Assembly (NCBI GenBank): GCA_022567365.1 | Contig: JADFHG010000191.1 | Span: 1 to 7,125, forward strand | Reading direction: 5' to 3' | DNA length: 7,125 nucleotides | Origin: Planctomycetota bacterium | Lineage (GTDB): Bacteria; Planctomycetota; Phycisphaerae; UBA1845 | Shown: positions 1-5,145 of the stretch, piece after piece | Position numbering within the stretch: the stretch's first letter is position 1 | How the letters are laid out: every line of letters starts with the position of its first letter | Program-made: the position numbers and the translations under genes | Notes under the pieces: generated by a model | What the model was told of the DNA's origin: nothing | Database searches by the model: none | The model's input: the letters and a program-made list of their open reading frames with translations, nothing else

Positions 1-145
1 TCTGACCCTCCGTTCCGTCCCAATTCGCTGCGTCATTCCATACGCCGTTCGTCGCGTTGAACGTAAATGTATCGGCCGCCACGGGGGCGGCAACCACCGA
101 CAGGAGCACCGCACCTGCCGCTATCAAAACGATGGTAAATCTCAT
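1..145 (-). CDS. Secreted protein with N-G-x-W-x-D-A-x-N-W motif, 5' part only
   Basis: The gene begins inside the window and runs off its left edge, so only the first 48 residues are visible. They form a clear signal peptide: a short basic start (MRF), a hydrophobic core from about residue 4 to 20, and a likely cleavage site after APVAA at residue 24. The mature part starts DTFTFNATNGVWNDAANWDG. This aromatic and Asn/Asp-rich opening is common at the front of large secreted beta-rich proteins of Planctomycetes and relatives (family recollection, not a database result). I chose the ATG at 145 because GGAG at 154-157 lies 8 bases upstream. The in-frame ATG at 151 is only 2 bases from it. The next gene upstream (293-685) has the same layout and a similar motif, so the two look like tandem paralogues. 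The exact function is unknown; a cell-surface or extracellular role is inferred. Confidence 0.72.
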   Translation of the reverse strand, partial: MRFTIVLIAAGAVLLSVVAAPVAADTFTFNATNGVWNDAANWDGTEGQ

Positions 146-292
146 CTTCATTTCTCCATGTGTGCGCCCGCGATGTGCTGGGCAGCTTGGACAATTCTCG
201 CGAAGTCGAAAACGAGTCCCGACGCCGCGGTGTACTTCAATGGCCTTACCCGTTGACGCGCGTCGTGAATCCGCCGGCGGGCGTGTTCGGTG

Positions 293-685
293 CTACGAGG
301 CACTGACAATCTTGGCGTTGCTCGTAAACGTCACGGTGACCTGAGCGGCGATCGTGAGCGTGTCGACGGTCAGGGTGACCGGGCTGCCCGTACTGCTGTC
401 GAAGTCCGTATCGTCCGAGATCGTGAGGTCGTCGATCGCGTCGGTCACCAGTTCGACGGTCCACGGTCCGCCGGTGGATGGGATGATCGCGTCGTCATGG
501 GTGGTGGAGGGGTATCTACAACCGGCGCCTCCGCCGATGAAGTTCCAATTCAAGCAATCGTCCCATTCATGGTTTGCCTGACTGTCCGTCCACGCATACG
601 TGTGCGCGAGCGCGACACCCCCGGCGCCGACCATGACCACGGCCAGCGCGACCAAAATGATTCTCACAACTACCATTCGCTTCAT
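293..685 (-). CDS. Small secreted protein, beta-rich, function unknown (130 aa)
   Basis: The product has a signal peptide: MKRMVVVR basic start, hydrophobic core at residues 6-24, and likely cleavage after VALA at residue 27. The mature protein of about 103 residues opens with an aromatic stretch containing W-D-D-C-L-N-W (residues 41-47), then D-D-A-I-I-P (64-69), then short beta-like strands such as DLTI, TLTV and TLTI (86-112), which resemble rungs of a right-handed beta-helix or sandwich. Cys44 and Cys56 could form a disulfide. The open frame extends upstream to 850, but the ATG at 685 is preferred: GGAG at 693-696 sits 7 bases upstream and the signal peptide starts exactly there. The protein is short for this type, which usually has many more rungs, so it may be a truncated relic or a one-domain form. 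It is followed after 147 bases by a similar secreted protein. I do not recognise a specific family. Confidence 0.72.
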   Translation of the reverse strand: MKRMVVVRIILVALAVVMVGAGGVALAHTYAWTDSQANHEWDDCLNWNFIGGGAGCRYPSTTHDDAIIPSTGGPWTVELVTDAIDDLTISDDTDFDSSTGSPVTLTVDTLTIAAQVTVTFTSNAKIVSAS

Positions 686-699
686 GATGTGTCTCCATT

Positions 700-745
700 G
701 CCCGAAACGGGCGCACAAATCCCCTGCGTCCCGCGCGCCGCGGGA
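700..745 (-). promoter_or_regulatory. Leader hairpins before the secreted protein start
   Basis: Two perfect short inverted repeats lie in the probable 5' leader. The upstream one has a 7-bp stem (729-735 with 739-745) around a 3-base loop. The downstream one has a 5-bp stem (700-704 with 708-712) around a 3-base loop and ends 3 bases from the GGAG at 693-696. Neither is followed by a U run, so they do not look like intrinsic terminators. They could stabilise the leader or affect access to the ribosome binding site; they could also be chance in GC-rich DNA. Confidence 0.35.
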
Positions 746-859
746 ATCACGCAAAGTAACGCGAAGTAACGCCAACGCCCGAGGCCATAGCGCCCCGGTG
801 GAATGCCCAAGGCCCCGGCGCCTCGGACACGGACCGGCGGTGTGACGCACCGCCGTCCT

Positions 860-890
860 ATAACAGCGTAGGAGGGGGGGGGGTAGTCAA
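860..890 (-). promoter_or_regulatory. Candidate sigma70-like promoter with ten-C tract in the spacer
   Basis: On the minus strand TTGACT (885-890, five of six matches to the -35 consensus) is followed after 19 bases by TGTTAT (860-865, four of six matches to the -10). The spacer contains ten consecutive C residues (874-883). The bases just upstream of TTGACT, about 891-918, are rich in A and T runs, as in an UP element. The promoter would fire about 165-170 bases ahead of the secreted protein start at 685. A 19-base spacer is longer than the 17-base optimum, so loss of one or two C residues would be expected to strengthen it. This is pattern matching only, with no transcript data. Confidence 0.45.
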
Positions 891-1008
891 GAAGAAAATG
901 CGGAAAAATGTTTCGAGGCGCGTAACTCGTGCTGGGCCAACAGGTTGCGTATGTCAATCACGAGTTGGATTGGGCGAGCGGGTCGCACGCGGACCCGTCA
1001 AGCCGATC

Positions 1009-1090
1009 AGCAAGCCGGCTTTGCCAGTGGCCGGCCCATTACCGGTGCAAACACGGGCTACCGGCACGCCGACTTTGCCGGGGGCGTGCC
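1009..1090. repeat. Pair of related hairpin-forming intergenic repeats
   Basis: Two 19-base segments, 1009-1027 and 1063-1081, match at 15 of 19 positions and share the core C-Y-G-G-C-AAA-G-Y-C-G-G when read on the minus strand. In each core the stem is kept by a G-U wobble, but at opposite positions. The second copy is nested in a longer inverted repeat, GGCACGCC (1063-1070) with GGCGTGCC (1083-1090). The pair lies 40 to 121 bases past the symporter stop codon, where it could protect the 3' end of the mRNA or help end transcription. No U run follows on the minus strand, so a classical terminator is not supported. The arrangement is reminiscent of dispersed REP-like palindromes. Confidence 0.45.
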
Positions 1091-1129
1091 CCACGTTTTT
1101 CAACGGACTGCCCGGCGATACTGCGGGCG

Positions 1130-2740
1130 TCACGACCCACGAACACCCATTTGCGACGATGGGGCCGCCATATCGGGCCGATCCGAATTCAACAGACTCA
1201 CCACGACATTCACAATCAGCGCGCACATGAACGCCAGTGGTAGATTGTAGACCTTCACGCCTGCGATCTCCGCGATTTCCGCGGCAAAGATCTTCGCGAG
1301 AATTGCTACGGCGAATCCGGTGGCCATTCCCCAAATGCAACCCCTATACGATGCCCGTTTCCAAAACAGGACGAGGATAAGCTGCGGTCCGAATGACGCA
1401 CCGAGGATCGCCCATCCATATTCGAGGACATACTCGTATACCTTGATGTCCTGGTCCTTGTCGATCACCAGGAGCATCGCGATCACGCCGAGCGCGAGAA
1501 TCACCAGTCGGTTCACCAACATATGGGCGGTCTTTTTCTTCGTGGCGACGATCCGTGTGTATAGGTCGTTCGAACCGGCGCTGCCCGCCACCACGAGCTG
1601 ACTGTCGGCCGTCGAGCAAATGGCGGCCAGTACCGCCGCGAGCACGGCACCGGAGAATACGCCGGGGATGAGGTTCTTCGCGGCCAGGATCAACCCCTTT
1701 TCGCCGGCGAGCTGTTCCCCGGCGCCCACGAGCGGCGCGGCCCATTCCGGTCCGCCCTCGACGGCAATCGCACGCACCATCAGCCCGACGGTCACCGCGC
1801 CCCAATACACCATCGCCCCCCACACGATCGCGATGACACCGGCGCCGGCCGCCTCTTTTCGCGACCGAAGGGCCATGAATCGGATCAGCACGTGCGGTTG
1901 GCCCGGATAGCCGAAGTTGATGCCCAAGGCCCCGCTTCCCAGCAGGAATCCGCCAAACGCGATCACGCCCGCTTTCGCGCTGGATGGTATCCACTCGACA
2001 AGGGCCGGGTCGATTTCCTCCAACCGCTCGAATACGTATCCATATCCACTGTCGCCGAACATGAGCGAGATTGGAAAGACCACGAGCACGGCGACCATGA
2101 GCAATGCCTGTAGGAAGTCGGTCCAGCAGGCGGCGCGGAATCCGCCGGTCACCGTGTAGACAAGCACGATCAGCCCCCCAAGGACCACGCCGTGCCAGTA
2201 TTGCATCCCGTCGAAGCTCGCGTCGAAGGCCTTGCCGGCCGCGCTGAACTGCGCCGCCACGTACAGCAACATCGCCACGAGAATCACCGCGACCGAGAGG
2301 CACCGCAGGATCGGCGTCCGCTCCTTGAAATGAAAGCAGAAGAAGTCGGGCAGCGTGACGGCGCCCAGCTCGCGGGCACGATCGTTCATCCGTCCCGCGA
2401 CGAAGAACCAGTTGAACGCGTATCCGAACAAACAGCCGGGGATGATCCAATAGGCCTGCACGCCGCTCGCGAATGCCCATCCGACCAGACCGATCGTGAC
2501 CCAGCCCGATTCGCTGCTCGCGCTCGCGGAGAGGGCGGCCACCCACTTGCCGAGTGATCGCCCGGCCAGGAAGTAGTCCTCGTCGCTTTTTCTCGCGAAC
2601 CGGGACGAATAGAGCCCGACCGCGACGATGGTGAGAGAGTAGAGCGCGAAGGAGACCCCGAACACGATAGCGCTGGCGGCAAGCATGATCGGATTATGGC
2701 CGCATGTGCTCGCGACCGCAATCGTCGGGGTCGGTTCCAC
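1130..2740 (-). CDS. Sodium:solute symporter, SSS family, PutP-like
   Basis: This inner-membrane carrier of 536 residues should couple Na+ entry to uptake of a small solute. It matches the sodium/proline symporter PutP along its length: DYFLAGRSLG (residues 55-64), A-S-S-E-S-G-W in the first broken helix (74-80), VTGGFRAACWTDFLQA (197-212), Y-P-G-Q-P-H-x-x-x-R-F-M-A (278-290) and C-S-T-A-D-S-Q-L-V-V (375-384). In that last motif Ser376-Thr377 correspond to the Na+-binding Ser340-Thr341 of E. coli PutP, from memory. At the position of PutP Asp55 there is a Ser (76), followed by Glu77, so substrate and ion details may differ; proline is not proven. The start is uncertain. GTG at 2740 is the only start in the open frame upstream, with GGAG 16 bases before it. 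ATG at 2686 (Met19) gives the usual PutP N-terminus but has no clear ribosome binding site. It lies 68 bases after the polyferredoxin gene and may share its transcript. Confidence 0.9.
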   Translation of the reverse strand: MEPTPTIAVASTCGHNPIMLAASAIVFGVSFALYSLTIVAVGLYSSRFARKSDEDYFLAGRSLGKWVAALSASASSESGWVTIGLVGWAFASGVQAYWIIPGCLFGYAFNWFFVAGRMNDRARELGAVTLPDFFCFHFKERTPILRCLSVAVILVAMLLYVAAQFSAAGKAFDASFDGMQYWHGVVLGGLIVLVYTVTGGFRAACWTDFLQALLMVAVLVVFPISLMFGDSGYGYVFERLEEIDPALVEWIPSSAKAGVIAFGGFLLGSGALGINFGYPGQPHVLIRFMALRSRKEAAGAGVIAIVWGAMVYWGAVTVGLMVRAIAVEGGPEWAAPLVGAGEQLAGEKGLILAAKNLIPGVFSGAVLAAVLAAICSTADSQLVVAGSAGSNDLYTRIVATKKKTAHMLVNRLVILALGVIAMLLVIDKDQDIKVYEYVLEYGWAILGASFGPQLILVLFWKRASYRGCIWGMATGFAVAILAKIFAAEIAEIAGVKVYNLPLAFMCALIVNVVVSLLNSDRPDMAAPSSQMGVRGS

Positions 2741-2808
2741 AAAACGGGTTGTTCTTCTCCAGTGCCGCTAGAGAACTTTCCGTGCGAAAACGACTTTGCC
2801 TGAATCGA

Positions 2809-5145
2809 TCACATGGCCGACGTGCGCATCTCCATCGGCTGCTTCAACAGCCACAAGCTGAACACACTGAAACAGATCATGCCCACCAGCATGGGCAACT
2901 GGCTGCGAAACGCCGCGCGCGGCGTCCCGAACAGCCGAAGCGACGTCCGTTGCGCGACCCAAAGGCTGTAGACGTGTCCGACCAAGACAAGAAACACCTG
3001 CACCAGCCAGAGTTTGTCCAGCGAAATCATCGGGGGGATCGACCAGTTGGCCGTGCCGAACAGGTTCCACCCCCACCCCAGCGGGTCCGACACCATGGCC
3101 AAGACCTTTGGTCCCTCCATGAGCAGGTGTTCCATGTTGTGGGCGACGTGGTAGAACAGAGCGATCGGTAAGAGGGCGTAGGCGTAGCGCACGAAGTAAT
3201 CGTGATACGTCAGCGGTTGAGTCGTGTGGCCGTTCGCCAGCCATTTGGAGATCGCCACGAGTATCGCATAGATCGCGATCGGTCCAACCATGAGCAGTGT
3301 CATGCCGATGCTGAAACCGACGGTCCTTCCGACGCTGCCCAGTCCGCGAATGGCGTCGATCAACTGCTGCCACACGGGTGTCATCGTCAATCCGTGAAAG
3401 CCGGTGATCGCGAGCATGAGCAGCGCGAGATAGGCCTCGTCGGTTCGCGGCTTGCCCTCGACCACCAGATCGGCGCCCCAGGGTCTCATGTTCACGGCGA
3501 GGTTGTCTTCCGGACACGCCTGAATGCACTCCATGCACTGTATGCAATAGGTGTTGGTCGCGAGCTTGCCCGGATAGAGAAACGTCGGGCATCCGTAGGC
3601 GGTGTCGCTGCCCGTGACGCACTCCTTGCCGTGGCAGCCCTTGCATATGGATTCGCTCTTGGCGCGAACCTCGACACCGGCAAACAAGGCATAAAGACCG
3701 CTAACCCGACCGACCAGGCATCCATATCGACAGAAACTCTTGCGATCGAACAACAACGCCGACGCCACGGTCATCAGCAGCATGCCAATCGCGAGATAGG
3801 CCGTGACGCGAGGCTTCATCGTCACGCCGAAGCCCAGCTCGATCCACGTCAGACCGACAAACATGACCGTGGCGATCAGAATATTTCGCACCAACCGCGG
3901 CCACTTCATGTTCAAGCTCAGCCCGTCGTCCGTCTTGCGCCAAAACGACAGCTTCTCGATCCACCCCGCGATGGCGTCCCACGGACACACGTAGCACCAC
4001 GCCTTGCCCGCGAACATGATCAAGATGATCAACATTCCCCACCAGATGGTCCACGTCATGATCGGCGCAATGTTGAGCGCGGGGTTTTGATGGCCAAACA
4101 GACCGGCCACGATAATCGCCAGAAACGCAAAAACGAAGATGGCCTGCATCAAAAATCGAAAGACACGCGAACGCAGCGCCGCACCGATCCAACCCACGCC
4201 CAGCAGATCAAAGCGATCGGAATCGCGAGTCAGAAACGACCACGTGTTCGCCGGTGCCGAGGCTACCCACATAAGAACTCCGACCGCAGCCGACCGGCGC
4301 GTCTCGGTTCGCATGACGGCGCTTCCCGCGAGAATCGGCAATGCTACCGTACCGTCCGGATTCGTTCTGATCTGTAACGATGGCGCTGCAACCCACCGTT
4401 CGCCCTCGCCGCGAATCTGATTGCGATGAACACGAACCGGTTGCGACGTAGTCCGTCCCCCAACGCTTCGTCGGCTCAGCCAGTCGAATACACCAAAGCT
4501 CACGACCAGCACCGCCCCGATCGACCCATAGTAAAGCCACGTAGGAATACCCCACATCGTGTGCATGAAAAACCCGGCTGGGTCGCGCTTGAATTCCGCC
4601 CGATGTTCATTGCTGCACAGTTGATACGTCGTACCGAGATACGTGGCAGGGAACGTTTCGATTGCGGAGAGCGACTCCTCACATACCAAACATCTGTCCT
4701 GAAGAAACTGCTCGGGATCGAGATCGAAGCGCTGCCGGCAGCGAATCGTGCAAAACTCGTAAGACTTGCCGTTATACGTGCTCGTGATTCCCCACGCCGC
4801 GTTGACTTCCATTTTGCAGACGACGTCCACGAGACGACCCCGCCCTGGAAATCGTTCACCGTCGGCCGCGGTCTGTGCGGCATTGGTCCGTGCCGCATTA
4901 GATTGTGCCGCATTAGACTGCGCGGCATCGCGACATCCGGGATTGCAGAAATATTTCGTCTTGCCGTTGATGACGGCGTCGAACGCGAATTGCGGATCGA
5001 TCTCCATGCCGCACGGTCCGCAAACGTACATGGCGGCAGTGGACTTGGGCTCCGGCTTCGCAGGCGAGGAGAGATTGGTCGCCACGACCATCCCCGTGAT
5101 CGCGGTAAGCAGAAAATAGGGAAACAGCATGTTCAGGCGACGCAT
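2809..5145 (-). CDS. YHS-domain polyferredoxin membrane protein (NosR/NapH-like core)
   Basis: This 778-residue protein is a multi-domain redox membrane protein. After an N-terminal anchor (about 7-22) come three YHS-like metal-binding motifs: C42/C45 with C67/C71, C110 with C132/C136, and C152/C155 with C177/H181. The first two are joined by an Ala/Gln/Ser/Asn linker of 5-residue repeats (74-93). A membrane helix (203-220) leads to a soluble stretch (about 225-325), then a NosR/NapH-type core: helices at 331-350, 362-383, 419-437 and 449-466, C-Y-V-C-P (384-388), C-R-Y-G-C (472-476, the usual Pro replaced by Leu), a spaced cluster motif C501, C504, C509, C519-P, and a canonical C534, C537, C540, C544-P. 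The C-terminal 200 residues add more helices with His584, His666, His669, His673 and His724. The FMN domain of NosR is absent. The start at 5145 has GGAGG 8 bases upstream and overlaps the preceding gene by 13 bases. The role is inferred: electron transfer across the membrane tied to metal sensing or delivery, probably with the NapGH-like proteins. Confidence 0.85.
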   Translation of the reverse strand: MRRLNMLFPYFLLTAITGMVVATNLSSPAKPEPKSTAAMYVCGPCGMEIDPQFAFDAVINGKTKYFCNPGCRDAAQSNAAQSNAARTNAAQTAADGERFPGRGRLVDVVCKMEVNAAWGITSTYNGKSYEFCTIRCRQRFDLDPEQFLQDRCLVCEESLSAIETFPATYLGTTYQLCSNEHRAEFKRDPAGFFMHTMWGIPTWLYYGSIGAVLVVSFGVFDWLSRRSVGGRTTSQPVRVHRNQIRGEGERWVAAPSLQIRTNPDGTVALPILAGSAVMRTETRRSAAVGVLMWVASAPANTWSFLTRDSDRFDLLGVGWIGAALRSRVFRFLMQAIFVFAFLAIIVAGLFGHQNPALNIAPIMTWTIWWGMLIILIMFAGKAWCYVCPWDAIAGWIEKLSFWRKTDDGLSLNMKWPRLVRNILIATVMFVGLTWIELGFGVTMKPRVTAYLAIGMLLMTVASALLFDRKSFCRYGCLVGRVSGLYALFAGVEVRAKSESICKGCHGKECVTGSDTAYGCPTFLYPGKLATNTYCIQCMECIQACPEDNLAVNMRPWGADLVVEGKPRTDEAYLALLMLAITGFHGLTMTPVWQQLIDAIRGLGSVGRTVGFSIGMTLLMVGPIAIYAILVAISKWLANGHTTQPLTYHDYFVRYAYALLPIALFYHVAHNMEHLLMEGPKVLAMVSDPLGWGWNLFGTANWSIPPMISLDKLWLVQVFLVLVGHVYSLWVAQRTSLRLFGTPRAAFRSQLPMLVGMICFSVFSLWLLKQPMEMRTSAM
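4874..4933 (-). repeat. Four copies of a 15-base tandem repeat inside the YHS linker
   Basis: Four imperfect 15-base units (4874-4888, 4889-4903, 4904-4918, 4919-4933) share the core tgcsgcattrg on the plus strand. They encode the AAQSN / AARTN / AAQTA pentapeptides between the first two YHS motifs. Because the unit is a multiple of three, gain or loss of copies would alter linker length without a frameshift. The middle two units differ at only two positions, which suggests recent duplication. Confidence 0.85.

Larger units (their letters stand above)
686..1129. other. Gene-free region between symporter and secreted proteins
   Basis: This 444-base stretch has no convincing gene on either strand; the open frames in it are unsupported by ribosome binding sites or recognisable products. 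Reading in the direction of transcription (minus strand), it holds two related hairpin repeats just after the symporter stop, an AT-rich patch at about 891-918, a candidate promoter with a ten-C spacer tract, two near-identical 10-base direct repeats at 751-760 and 761-770 (gcaaagtaac and gcgaagtaac on the plus strand), and two short hairpins before the start codon at 685. Confidence 0.7.

Noticed and set aside
686..850. N-terminal extension of the 130-residue secreted protein up to an ATG at 850
   Set aside because: The extension is Arg- and Gly-rich with no ribosome binding site in support, while the ATG at 685 has GGAG 7 bases upstream and begins a clean signal peptide.
1063..1100. Plus-strand intrinsic terminator (8-bp stem followed by five T)
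   Set aside because: The stem is separated from the T run by five bases and no plus-strand gene precedes it. On the minus strand, where the genes are, no U run follows.
954..1340. 128-codon minus-strand frame running past the symporter stop
   Set aside because: The part beyond the symporter is made of the hairpin repeats and the rest overlaps the symporter C-terminus. No start signal or domain supports it.
1344..2546. 400-codon open frame in a second minus-strand frame
   Set aside because: It overlaps the symporter, which has clear family motifs throughout; the alternative product is Arg-rich and motif-free.
3202..4377. 391-codon open frame on the plus strand
   Set aside because: It lies wholly inside the polyferredoxin gene on the opposite strand, is rich in Arg, His, Gln and Asp, and shows no recognisable domain. 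It is a shadow of high-GC coding DNA.
2809..5145. Assignment of the 778-residue protein as NosR itself
   Set aside because: NosR has a periplasmic FMN-binding domain at its N-terminus. Here that place is taken by three YHS-like motifs, so only the polyferredoxin core is shared.
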